The notes under the pieces: model-generated
The model's database searches: none
What the model saw: only the letters and a program-made list of their open reading frames with translations
Told to the model about the DNA's origin: nothing
In this document: positions 34,052 through 42,725 of the stretch, in pieces
How the letters are laid out: each line of letters begins with the position of its first letter
How positions within the stretch are numbered: the stretch's first letter is position 1
Position numbers and translations under genes: made by a program
Assembly: GCA_963828715.1 (NCBI GenBank)
Contig: CAWHFX010000002.1
Location: forward strand, 744,001 to 808,000
Length of the DNA: 64,000 bases
Reading direction: 5' to 3'
Source: JAQGMV01 sp963828715
GTDB lineage: Bacteria; Pseudomonadota; Gammaproteobacteria; Burkholderiales; SG8-41

Positions 34052-35557
34052 GTGGCGCTCGCAGTGCTCTACACTCGCGCGCTTGCGGGCATGCAGGCGC
34101 TTCCGGTCACCGTCGAAGTGCATCTCGCGAATGGCTTGCCAAGCTTTACGATCGTCGGGTTGCCGGAAACTGAGGTTAAGGAGGCGCGCGACCGGGTCCG
34201 CGCGGCTCTGCAGAACGCACGGTTCGAGTTTCCGGCGCGCCATATCACCGTCAATCTTGCGCCGGCCGACCTGCCGAAGGAGTCCGGCCGCTTCGACTTG
34301 CCGATCGCGATTGGCATTCTGGTCGCGACAGGTCAGCTGCCCGCTCGTGACCTCGACTCATTCGAATTTGCCGGTGAGCTCGCGCTCGCGGGCGTTTTGC
34401 GCCCCGTGCGAGGCGCGCTCGCGATGTCGCTCGGCGCGACCAAGGCGCAGCGCGCATTTGTGCTGCCATCCGAAAACGCGCCGGAAGCCGCTCTCGTCGA
34501 GGGCGCCAACGTCTATCCTGCACAAAGCCTTCTCGACGTGTGTCGCCACATTTCGGGCGACGAGCCGCTTCTGCGATATACCGGCGCGCTGCATGCCCCC
34601 GAGATCGCTTATCCGGATATGTCGGAGGTACGGGGCCAGTCGCGTGCCAAGCGCGCTCTGGAGATTGCGGCCGCCGGAAGTCACAGCGTCCTCATGATCG
34701 GCCCGCCTGGCACGGGTAAGACAATGCTCGCCTTGCGTCTGCCCGGAATCCTGCCGCCCATGACCGAAGAGGAAGCGCTTGCTTCCGCGGCGATCCAATC
34801 CGTCGGCAGCGGCGGCTTCGATGTTGCGCGATGGCGCCAGAGGCCATACCGGGCGCCGCATCACACCGCTTCAGCCGTTGCACTCGTCGGCGGTGGCAGC
34901 GATCCGCGACCGGGCGAGATCTCGCTGGCAATGCACGGCGTGCTTTTTCTCGACGAGCTGCCGGAGTTCGACCGGCGCGTGCTGGAAGTGCTGCGGGAGC
35001 CGCTCGAATCCGGGAGAGTTACTGTTTCACGCGCTGCACGTCAGGCCGAGTTCCCGGCGGAGTTTCAGCTCGTCGCCGCGATGAACCCGTGTGCGTGCGG
35101 CTACCTCGGCCATCACTCGGGTCGGTGCCGCTGTAAGCCCGATCAGATCCAGCGTTACAGAGCGCGCATTTCGGGGCCGCTTCTCGATCGTATCGACGTG
35201 CAGATCGAGGTCCCAGCAGTTGCGGTGGATACACTCACTCGTGCAGCGGATGGAGAGCCATCGAGCGTCATTCGCGGGCGTGTGCGGCGCGCTCGCGCGA
35301 GGATGCTCGAACGCCAGGCCAGAACGAATGCGAAGCTCGTTGCGGCCGAAGTCGACGTGCATTGCATGCTCGATTCCACCTCGGCCGGCATCCTGCACCG
35401 GGCGATTGCGAAGATGGGCCTGTCGGCGCGTGCTTATCACCGCGTGCTCAAGGTTGGAAGGACCATCGCGGATCTCGCCGGTAGTGATCGCATCGACGCT
35501 GCGCACATAGCGGAAGCGATTCAGTACCGCATGTGTGAGCCAGTCCTGCACGCGTAA
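34052..35557 (+). CDS. comM: YifB/ComM family Mg-chelatase-like AAA ATPase
   Basis: A 501-aa protein with an N-terminal Lon-protease-like ChlI domain (about 1-170; MQALPVTVEVHLANGLPSF), a central AAA module and a C-terminal Mg-chelatase domain. Walker A is GPPGTGKTMLA; Walker B is HGVLFLDELPEFDRRVLE. The zinc-finger-like CACGYLGHHSGRCRC is typical. ComM is a hexameric helicase that promotes branch migration during natural transformation; family assignment is firm, and competence in this organism is inference. The start is GTG at 34052. Confidence 0.93.
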   Translation: MALAVLYTRALAGMQALPVTVEVHLANGLPSFTIVGLPETEVKEARDRVRAALQNARFEFPARHITVNLAPADLPKESGRFDLPIAIGILVATGQLPARDLDSFEFAGELALAGVLRPVRGALAMSLGATKAQRAFVLPSENAPEAALVEGANVYPAQSLLDVCRHISGDEPLLRYTGALHAPEIAYPDMSEVRGQSRAKRALEIAAAGSHSVLMIGPPGTGKTMLALRLPGILPPMTEEEALASAAIQSVGSGGFDVARWRQRPYRAPHHTASAVALVGGGSDPRPGEISLAMHGVLFLDELPEFDRRVLEVLREPLESGRVTVSRAARQAEFPAEFQLVAAMNPCACGYLGHHSGRCRCKPDQIQRYRARISGPLLDRIDVQIEVPAVAVDTLTRAADGEPSSVIRGRVRRARARMLERQARTNAKLVAAEVDVHCMLDSTSAGILHRAIAKMGLSARAYHRVLKVGRTIADLAGSDRIDAAHIAEAIQYRMCEPVLHA

Positions 35558-35659
35558 TCGATCGTCGTTCGCGCGCCGTCGGACCTCGAGAACTCGAGCG
35601 TGGGTCTCGCCGTTGCGCAGGGGCCGCTTGCAGGATGTCCTGCTGGCGGGGTCAAGACT

Positions 35660-35688
35660 TTGGGGTTTCGCAGCTGACAGATTATGAT
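35660..35688 (+). promoter_or_regulatory. Candidate sigma-70 promoter for the GH17 lipoprotein gene
   Basis: TTGGGG (35660-35665) and TATGAT (35683-35688) are separated by exactly 17 bases in the 284-base gap after comM. The -10 matches five of six positions; the -35 matches only three. The gap also holds short palindromes (CTCGAG-AA-CTCGAG and GCAGGA-TG-TCCTGC) but no recognisable gene. Confidence 0.4.
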
Positions 35689-35841
35689 TCCGCCGCGCCG
35701 GGGCAGCAGGCCCGGCGTAAAGGGCGTAACGGCTGCTCGTCCGATATCGGCTGGACCCGACTCACTCTGTGGATCAGCGACATGCGGTACGCGTAGCTCG
35801 GGCGCATATATCAAGCACAGCTACTGCGGAAGGAGCACATA

Positions 35842-37359
35842 CTGCTTGTTGCCTGGCAGACCCGCCTCGGCCTTGGCGCCCTGGCCGCGGTCATCCTGAT
35901 TCTAGCCGCGTGCGCGCCACTGCCCGCGACGACGCACTCACCGGCCGACGATTGTCTGGCTGCAAACGGTGTGGCGTACGGCCCTTTCCGGGACGGGCAG
36001 GGACCTGATTACAAGCCCCCGGTGATTCCGCGCCTCGATCAGATCGAGGAAGATCTGCATTTCCTGCGCGACATCACGAAACACATCCGCACCTACAGTA
36101 CCACCGACACCCAGGCGAATATCCCCCATCTGGCCCAACGCGCGGGCATAAAGGTCGCTCAAGGCATCGAGCTCGGGCCCAACGCGGCGGCGAACGAGAA
36201 GCAGATCGCAGTTGCCGTTCAGATGGCGCGCGAGGGGCTCGTCGAAGCGTTGATCGTCGGCAACGAAATATTGAGCGCAGGCGTTCTTCCGAAGGCGAAG
36301 CTCCTTGATTACCTCCAGCGTGTCCGCAAATTGACGCCACCGGCGGTGCCGGTCACCACGGCCGAAGTGTGGGACGTCTGGAACAACAATCCCGATCTGG
36401 CAGCGTCGACCGATATCGTCATGGCGCACTTCTATCCGTTCTGGGAGAAGCAGCACATCGACGACGCGAACCAGAGCCTGTGGCGCAACTACGACAAGCT
36501 GCAGAGCACCTTGCGTCGCGTCTATCCCAAACGCGAGGTGCGGGTCATCATCGGCGAGACGGGCTGGCCTTCCGGAGGAACCCCACAGGGGCGTGCGGTT
36601 CCGGGACCGCAGAATCAGCGGCGCTTCATTGAGGAATTCATGTCCTCCGCGTGCGCGAGATCGGTGCCCTTCTACTTCTTCGAGGCGTTCGATGAGGAGT
36701 GGAAGTGGCAGGAAGGGGAGAGCAGTTCAGCCGGGGCCCAGCGTCTGCCGCCCGATCGCTCGTTTGCCGGCAAGTGGGTCGGCTCGAGCTGGGGCATTTA
36801 CCAGTCGAACGGCAGACTGAAGTCGGAGCTCTCCGATCTTTTCAAACAGCCGTCACCCACTTCGAGACAGCAGCGGGAAATCTTCGTCAATGGCCACCTC
36901 GCCGCTCATTACGCAATCGGGGCCGACTCGTCGGGCCGGCAACGCACGTGGTTTAAGAATGGCAATGGCGTCATCGAGATGGCGTATCCGGCCGGTCAGC
37001 GGTGGGGTGTCACGTTCATAACGGTAGGCGAGCCCTCGAGTCCGCCGCGTCCGTGGAAGGATTTCTCCGGCTATGATGCCGTGTCCTTCGAGATCCGTGG
37101 CGCACGCGGTCGCGAGAGCGTGCGCGTCGGCATCAAGGATCCCGCCGATCCGAACGACGGCAACGAGGCGCAGGTGGCGCTGAGCGAGGTCGCCACGGAG
37201 TTTCAGACATACACGATCCCGCTCTCCCAATTCGCTTCTCCTCAGTTGCCGATCCCCGATGGCCTGTCGCAGCTCAATGTGGTTCTTCAGTTTTTCTTCA
37301 GCGGCTCCCAGGCCCAGACCGTGTATGTGAGAAACATCCGCTATCTCGCTTCGAAATAG
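35842..37359 (+). CDS. Glycoside hydrolase family 17 lipoprotein with C-terminal carbohydrate-binding-like domain
   Basis: Predicted beta-1,3-glucan-active enzyme. The GH17 barrel (about 45-330) has the acid/base Glu in ALIVGNEILSAG and the nucleophile Glu in VIIGETGWPSGGTPQ. A beta-rich C-terminal domain (about 330-505) resembles galactose-binding/CBM folds (FSGYDAVSFEIRGARG). The frame upstream of GTG 35971 encodes a lipoprotein signal LAAVILILAACAPLP with a lipobox Cys, so the true start must be further up. The only well-placed start after AAGGAG (35830-35835) is a CTG at 35842. GTG 35971 is the conservative alternative. Bacterial GH17 enzymes act on beta-glucans, including those the cell itself makes. 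Confidence 0.8.
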   Translation: MLVAWQTRLGLGALAAVILILAACAPLPATTHSPADDCLAANGVAYGPFRDGQGPDYKPPVIPRLDQIEEDLHFLRDITKHIRTYSTTDTQANIPHLAQRAGIKVAQGIELGPNAAANEKQIAVAVQMAREGLVEALIVGNEILSAGVLPKAKLLDYLQRVRKLTPPAVPVTTAEVWDVWNNNPDLAASTDIVMAHFYPFWEKQHIDDANQSLWRNYDKLQSTLRRVYPKREVRVIIGETGWPSGGTPQGRAVPGPQNQRRFIEEFMSSACARSVPFYFFEAFDEEWKWQEGESSSAGAQRLPPDRSFAGKWVGSSWGIYQSNGRLKSELSDLFKQPSPTSRQQREIFVNGHLAAHYAIGADSSGRQRTWFKNGNGVIEMAYPAGQRWGVTFITVGEPSSPPRPWKDFSGYDAVSFEIRGARGRESVRVGIKDPADPNDGNEAQVALSEVATEFQTYTIPLSQFASPQLPIPDGLSQLNVVLQFFFSGSQAQTVYVRNIRYLASK

Positions 37360-37436
37360 CCCGGCTCACCGCCGCGAGGCACATGCGTTGCACCCTGCGT
37401 GTCGTGTAAGGAATACACGATCGACAGGGGATCGAG

Positions 37437-38706
37437 ATGCGACCAGTTTCGAAGATCGGAGCGGTGTTTACTCCCACCCTCGCGCTTACAGTTGCCGCGC
37501 TCGCGGCGGACCCGTTGCCTCCGGACGCGACGTATCGGCCGCTTCCGACCCTGCCGTTTTCCGCGGTCAAAGCCAACGACGAGGCACACAAACGGGAGGT
37601 CATGCAGCGTCAGTCCACGACGCTCGGCGAACGCTACGACCTCGCGAACCGCCCGATACAGGGCGTAATGATGTCGGGCGGGCAAAAGCCGGTGCAGGCG
37701 GGCGTGCGCGTAAAGCTCGCTTCCGGCGTCACGTGGGACCACCTCGCCGCGATGTCCCCTGACGACATCAAGGCGCGTGGGCTGCTGCCGGAAGGTTTCA
37801 AGCCCTTACCTCATGTGAAGCAGGCGACCGGCGGTCAGGTGTTTCCGGACAATCAGATCGATCAGATCTCAAAGCTCGAGCAGCGCGATCTGCGCCGGTT
37901 CGATGTGAATTTCGATCTGCCCGATCACCTGACACCTGAATTCCCGCCGCCGATCTTCCTCACAACGGCGCCGCAGTTAGGAGATGTTTCGCGGGGGCAG
38001 TTGCTCTCGATCCGCAACTTCTACGAAATCATGAACGGCATCATCACGCCGGTGCAGATGGAAGGTCTGCGCCTGTTGCTGACGCCCTTCCCGCAGGAGG
38101 AATTCAACCAGACGGAGGATCGCAAGGTCGCCGCCCCGAGCCTCGGCGTCCTGTCTGGACTGCCATTCGAACTTCCATACCAATGCGGCTTTCCACCTAA
38201 CGCCCGACCTACGGCCGCAGTCCGCGCGCTTTCGACTCGATACCGTGAGCCTCAGGGCGCAGACTTCATTTCTGGACAACAACATGCACGACCTGAAGCT
38301 CGAGCGCTTCTACGAGGCCGGCAAGACGTCGAACGATCTGGTGATGCTTCCGGACGGTCCGATCAAGACGTTCACGCTGCGCGGCATCAAGGATTCGCCA
38401 CCGTACATGCACGACGGCCGCCTGCTTACGCTGGGCGACACGGTCGAGTTCTTCAATCTGGTGCTTGGCCTGCGGCTTACGCAGCAGGAGAAGGACGCAC
38501 TGCCTTCCGTGCTGCACCACCTGCAAGCCGTGCAGGCACTCCTCGCCGAACTGACGGGCGCCGCCTCCGCAGGGCCTTGCGATGAATTCGTCGTTGCCCG
38601 GCAGCGAGAGATCGGGTCAGACCCGTTAGAAGGACAGAAGAAGAAGTCCTTCCGCAAAGCACTTCCTGCACACGCATCCGTGCACTACGTCGCGAAAAAG
38701 CTCTGA
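37437..38706 (+). pseudogene. Exported cytochrome c family protein, interrupted by a +1 frameshift
   Basis: A probable periplasmic c-type cytochrome, loosely like the cytochrome-c-peroxidase-related 'cytochrome b6' annotations. The first frame (37437 to about 38150) has a signal peptide (VFTPTLALTVAALAADPLPP) and motifs GVMMSGGQKPVQAGVRVKL and FPPPIFLTTAPQLGD. At 38151 one base must be skipped. The frame then reads CLDCHSNFHTNAAFHLTPDL, giving a CxxCH haem site, and continues KDSPPYMHDGRLLTLGDTVE to a stop at 38706. Without the shift the haem motif is lost. It lies 78 bases after the GH17 gene. Exact function unknown. Confidence 0.72.
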
Positions 38707-38830
38707 AGTTTGGAGAAGCGCGGCCGATATAGCGTCGCACGCGCGCATGATTTCTTCAGACCGCGCTCGGCGTGCACCAGGCACGAGTACCTGGCAAGCA
38801 CAACGGACTGCATAACAGGAGGAGTTCAGA

Positions 38831-40867
38831 ATGAAATGGCTCGACGGACGGCGCATCGGGACCAAGCTCGCACTGCTTGGTCTACTCGGTATTTTGTCAG
38901 TCGGGCTGCCGGCTTACTTCCTCGTGAGCGACACTGTGTCGCGCATCTCGGCAGCGAAGTTCGAGCAGCGCGCGGTTGAGCCGGCGAAAGCCGTACTGCA
39001 CGTCCTGCAGTTGACGCAGCAGCATCGGGCCTTATCTGCGGCAATCCTGGCCGGGAACAGCTCGCTCGAGTCGGCGAGGTCCAAAAAACAGGCCGAAGTC
39101 AACGACGCGCTCGCGGCGATGACGGCAACTGTCGCGCGCGAAATCGACAACGCTGCAATCGCGGAAGCGGTTGACGCCGTAGTCAAGTCATGGAAGTCGG
39201 CCGTCGAGTCGAGCAAAGCAGGTTCGGGCGGCGCGCAGGAAAGCATCACCCGCCATACCGCCGCGATAGCGGAGTATTTGTCACTCCTGGATCACATTGC
39301 GGATTACTACAAGCTCAGCATGGACCCGCAGCCCGATGGTTTCCAGCTCGTCAATGCGACAGTCGTTCATCTGCCGCAGGTCATCGAGACTTTCGGGCTG
39401 CTGCAGGCAAGAGGAACCATGCTGCTCACGCAGAAGCTCGCGACCGGGCAGGACAGCGCCGAGTTCTCACAGCTCTTGAGTCTCGCCGAGTTGCACCAGT
39501 CGAACATGAAGCGCGCCATGGAAAAGGTGAACGCGCTCAACCCGACCTTGAAGAGCGCCCTGGAGGAGGTCTCGAAGACCAGCGTCGATCAGGCTCGCCT
39601 CATATACAGGCTGGCTGATAAACAGATCGCCCAAACCGACAATCTTACGTACGATGCCTCCGCCTATTTCAATGCTTTCAGTCAGGGCATCGAAGCGCAG
39701 CTCAAGCTGAACGAAACGGCGATGGCGCAGTTATCTTTGCTGCTCGACCAACGCATCTCCGCCGAGACCATCCGGGCGACGCTCGTGCTTGGCGTGGGTG
39801 CGGCGATGATCCTGGTCGCCATTCTGATCGGTTGGATCATCAGCCGCAGCATCGCTCAACCACTGCGCGAGGCAGTGTCCGTCGCTCAAAAGGTGGCGGC
39901 CGGTGATCTCACAAGCGCCGTGCGGGTGAATACGCAGAACGAGACGGGACTTCTGTTGCAGGCACTGAAGGACATGAACGAAGGTCTGCGCCAGATCGTG
40001 AGCAACGTAAGGCAGTGCACGAACGCGATCGGCGGTGCATCGCAGCAGATCGTGTCCGGCAATGCCGACCTCTCACGCCGTACGGAAGCGCAGGCGGCTT
40101 CGCTCGAGGAGACCGCCTCTTCCATGGAGGAAGTCGCGAGCACTGTCCTGCAGAATACCGAAAATGCCGTGCGTGCGAATCAGCTGGCCTCGGACGCAGC
40201 CGCGATTGCCGTCAGAGGCGGATCCGTGGTGGCAGAAGTGGTCAAGACCATGTTGTCCATCAACGAGGCATCAACACGCATCGTGGACATCATCGCCGTG
40301 ATCGACGGTATCGCCTTTCAGACAAATATCCTTGCGTTGAACGCCGCCGTCGAAGCGGCACGCGCGGGCGATCAGGGCCGCGGCTTCGCAGTCGTGGCGA
40401 GCGAGGTGCGCAGCCTCGCGCAGCGAAGCGCGGCGGCGGCCAAGGAAATCAAGGCGTTGATTTCGGATTCCGCGCGCAGGGTCGAGGACGGTACGAAGCT
40501 GGTCGGTGCTGCCGGCGACACGATGCAGGAAGTCGTCACCTCGGTGCACGGCGTGGCGGAGATCATCGCGCAGATCACGGCGGCTTCACGGGAGCAGAAT
40601 TCGGGCATCGAGCAGGTCAACGAGGCCATCACGCAGATGGATCAGACGACGCAGCAGAACGCGAGCCTCGTTGAAGAGCTCGCTACGGCGGCGGACTCGA
40701 TGCAAACGCAGGCCCAGAGTCTGGTGAAGGCCGTTGCGATATTCAAGATCACCGCGGGTTGCGAAGCCTCGGAGCCTGCAGCTTCGGAAGAGCCGGCGGC
40801 ACCGCGGCTCCAGCCGAACGTCAAACGCGTCATGGCGAAGCGACGCGACCGCGCGCTCGCAGCATAA
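38831..40867 (+). CDS. Methyl-accepting chemotaxis protein
   Basis: A 678-aa transmembrane chemoreceptor. Membrane helix 1 is at about 12-33 (LALLGLLGILSVGLPAYFLV), followed by a large mostly helical periplasmic sensor (35-315), helix 2 at about 317-340 (LVLGVGAAMILVAILIGWII), a HAMP domain (340-392) and a cytoplasmic signalling domain. The hairpin tip reads IAFQTNILALNAAVEAARAG, the invariant kinase-binding motif. The ligand is unknown. ATG 38831 follows AGGAGTTCAGA, a good ribosome-binding site. Its 3' end overlaps, in antisense, an extension of oxyR. Confidence 0.93.
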   Translation: MKWLDGRRIGTKLALLGLLGILSVGLPAYFLVSDTVSRISAAKFEQRAVEPAKAVLHVLQLTQQHRALSAAILAGNSSLESARSKKQAEVNDALAAMTATVAREIDNAAIAEAVDAVVKSWKSAVESSKAGSGGAQESITRHTAAIAEYLSLLDHIADYYKLSMDPQPDGFQLVNATVVHLPQVIETFGLLQARGTMLLTQKLATGQDSAEFSQLLSLAELHQSNMKRAMEKVNALNPTLKSALEEVSKTSVDQARLIYRLADKQIAQTDNLTYDASAYFNAFSQGIEAQLKLNETAMAQLSLLLDQRISAETIRATLVLGVGAAMILVAILIGWIISRSIAQPLREAVSVAQKVAAGDLTSAVRVNTQNETGLLLQALKDMNEGLRQIVSNVRQCTNAIGGASQQIVSGNADLSRRTEAQAASLEETASSMEEVASTVLQNTENAVRANQLASDAAAIAVRGGSVVAEVVKTMLSINEASTRIVDIIAVIDGIAFQTNILALNAAVEAARAGDQGRGFAVVASEVRSLAQRSAAAAKEIKALISDSARRVEDGTKLVGAAGDTMQEVVTSVHGVAEIIAQITAASREQNSGIEQVNEAITQMDQTTQQNASLVEELATAADSMQTQAQSLVKAVAIFKITAGCEASEPAASEEPAAPRLQPNVKRVMAKRRDRALAA

Positions 40868-41743
40868 GTCCGCGAGCAGGTCTACCTCGCCCCGGCGCGG
40901 CGAACTACGCCGCGCCACCAACGCAAGTGTTCGGGCTGGCGCAGGCGCCATGAATGGCCGCGCGACGAGCCGCGTGCCCCGCAGTACGCCAGCATCCACC
41001 GCGAGCGCGGGCAGCAGCGTCACGCCCAGTCCGCCTTCGACCATCTGCATGAGCGTATAGAGGCTCGTTGCTTCCACTTTTGCCTTCCATGTCCCGCGGC
41101 GCGGACCGCACGCTTCGATGGCGTGTTCGCGCAGGCAATGTCCTTCCTCGAGCAGCAGCACCTCGCGTGTGTCGATCTTGCGCACGTTGATGGTGCGCTC
41201 GCGCAACAGCGGACTGCCCGGCGGGGCCACGAAGCGGAACTCGTCCTTGAACAGCTCACGCACATACAGTTCGCCGGTGTCATACGGCAACGCGATCAGC
41301 GCTATATCGAGGTCGCCTGATGCGAGGCGTTCGAGCAGACGGGCGGTGAAGTCTTCACGCAGATAGAGCGTCAATGCCTGGTGTGCGCGCCGCAGCAGCG
41401 GCAACACGTCAGGCAGCAGAAACGGAGCGATCGTCGGTATCGCGCCGAACCGCAAGGGGCCCGAGAGCGGCGCGGCAGCGCTGCGCGCGGTCTCGAGCAG
41501 GTCGTCTGCCTCGGAGAGCAGTGCCCGTGCGCGTTCCGTCACCTTCTGTCCCGCATCGGTAAGCCGCACACTGCGCTTGTCACGCTCGACGAGTTGCACG
41601 CCGAGGAGATTCTCGAGCTCCTTTATGCCCGCCGAGAGCGTCGACTGCGTAACGAATTGCGCCTGCGCGGCAGCGTGGAAATTCAGACGCTCCGACAGCT
41701 CGACCAGATAGGCGAGTTGGCGCAGGGATGGGAGCGCTCGCAT
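40586..41743 (-). CDS. oxyR: OxyR-type LysR family peroxide sensor/regulator, with unusual C-terminal extension
   Basis: LysR-type regulator with winged HTH (1-60, FVTQSTLSAGIKELENLLGV) and a sensor domain. The two redox cysteines of OxyR are in place: LLEEGHCLREHAIEACG, nine residues apart (203 and 212). The family length is near 305 aa, yet this frame stays open to 385 aa. The last 90 or so residues (from about RGEVDLLADL on) run antisense into the 3' end of the chemoreceptor gene and look like non-coding frame. The true stop has probably been lost by mutation or an indel near 40870. It is divergent from rubrerythrin, a likely target. Confidence 0.85.
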   Translation of the reverse strand: MRALPSLRQLAYLVELSERLNFHAAAQAQFVTQSTLSAGIKELENLLGVQLVERDKRSVRLTDAGQKVTERARALLSEADDLLETARSAAAPLSGPLRFGAIPTIAPFLLPDVLPLLRRAHQALTLYLREDFTARLLERLASGDLDIALIALPYDTGELYVRELFKDEFRFVAPPGSPLLRERTINVRKIDTREVLLLEEGHCLREHAIEACGPRRGTWKAKVEATSLYTLMQMVEGGLGVTLLPALAVDAGVLRGTRLVARPFMAPAPARTLALVARRSSPRRGEVDLLADLCCERAVASLRHDAFDVRLEPRCRRLFRSCRLRGFATRGDLEYRNGLHQTLGLRLHRVRRRSELFNEARVLLRRLIHLRDGLVDLLDARILLP

Positions 41744-41762
41744 TGCGGCGTGCGATCGGATA

Positions 41763-41802
41763 GATCGATCAAGTCTAAACGAAATATATCGTTTGATCGA
41801 TC
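41763..41802. promoter_or_regulatory. Candidate OxyR operator between oxyR and rubrerythrin
   Basis: The A/T-rich intergenic segment contains GATCGATC (41763-41770), then AAACGA-AATATA-TCGTTT (41777-41794, six-base inverted arms), then GATCGATC again (41795-41802). ATAG and CTA fragments spaced as in OxyR sites flank it. It is the only strongly symmetric, AT-rich block in this divergent promoter region. Confidence 0.5.
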
Positions 41803-41889
41803 AGCGCCGGTGCGGCAGACTGCCAACGCATAGCCGTGTCGACGCGGCATCCCTGCTTGCAGACGCGGCGCTACCAAGGAGCTCAGAGT

Positions 41890-42312
41890 ATGGCCACACT
41901 TAAAGGGACCAACACGGAATCCAATCTCAAAGCGGCTTTTGCCGGGGAATCCCAGGCGAACCGCCGTTACCTGTATTTCGCAGCCAAGGCCGACGTGGAA
42001 GGGCAGAACGACGTGGCAGCGGTGTTTCGCTCGACCGCCGAGGGCGAGACGGGACATGCACATGGACACCTCGAATATCTCGAACAGGTGGGTGATCCAG
42101 CGACGGGATTGCCGTTCGGTCCCACAGAGCAGAATCTGAAAGCCGCGATCGCCGGTGAGACGCACGAGTACACCGATATGTATCCGGGCATGGCGAAGTC
42201 TGCGCGCGAGGAGGGATTCGCGGAGATTGCCGACTGGTTCGAGACGCTCGCCAAAGCCGAGCGGTCACACGCGAATCGGTTCCAGAAAGCGCTCGACACG
42301 ATGGCCAAGTAA
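41890..42312 (+). CDS. Rubrerythrin family protein without rubredoxin domain
   Basis: A 140-aa four-helix diiron protein. Ligand motifs are visible in KAAFAGESQANRRYLYFAAK, FRSTAEGETGHAHGHLEYL and LAKAERSHANRFQKALD, giving the paired ExxH sites of ferritin-like proteins. The C-terminal rubredoxin (Cys4 iron) domain of classical rubrerythrin is missing, so an external electron donor is needed. Family members reduce hydrogen peroxide. It lies divergent from oxyR, which fits peroxide control. AAGGAG lies eight bases before ATG 41890. Confidence 0.93.
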   Translation: MATLKGTNTESNLKAAFAGESQANRRYLYFAAKADVEGQNDVAAVFRSTAEGETGHAHGHLEYLEQVGDPATGLPFGPTEQNLKAAIAGETHEYTDMYPGMAKSAREEGFAEIADWFETLAKAERSHANRFQKALDTMAK

Positions 42313-42318
42313 AGGCCG

Positions 42319-42354
42319 CTATTCGGGAGGTGCCTGTGCGCAACTCCCGAATAG
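42319..42354 (+). terminator. Hairpin after the rubrerythrin gene
   Basis: CTATTCGGGAG and CTCCCGAATAG form a perfect 11-base-pair stem with a 14-base loop, seven bases past the stop codon. There is no U-tract, so it may be an mRNA-stabilising hairpin or a factor-assisted terminator. Confidence 0.6.
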
Positions 42355-42725
42355 ATGAGGGTGACCGTCTCGCTCACCCGTACGCGCACTAAAGCACGTC
42401 GTTATTGCGCCGTGTGACTTGTGCGAACGTCATCCGCGCGGGGCGCGTGTACGTGGCGCGGGGTTCCGCTCTCAATAGCAGCAGTGGGCTTCAAAGTGTC
42501 ATATGCCACCTACGACGTGTGACTTTTCTCACGTCCTGCCGCGTTGATTTGTCCGCATGTTGCACAACGCGCTCCGGCGGTGTGCAAGGCGTTACAAGTG
42601 ACCTATTTGTCATAATTAGATCCAGCTTAAGCTTTCGGCTCTAATTGATTGACTGTCAAGCTTTGTCCGAGCACACTCCGCCCCGCTCTGAGCGCCCTTT
42701 TCCCACCCTTGAAAGGCTGAGCCGC
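42355..42725. other. Intergenic region upstream of the LOV-GGDEF-EAL gene
   Basis: No gene seen. The base composition is more AT-rich than the surrounding genes. CGTGTGACTT occurs twice (42411-42420 and 42516-42525), with a related GTGACCTATTTGTCAT near 42597-42612, which could be regulator sites. A CATAAT -10-like hexamer lies at 42611-42616, without a matching -35. Confidence 0.4.
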
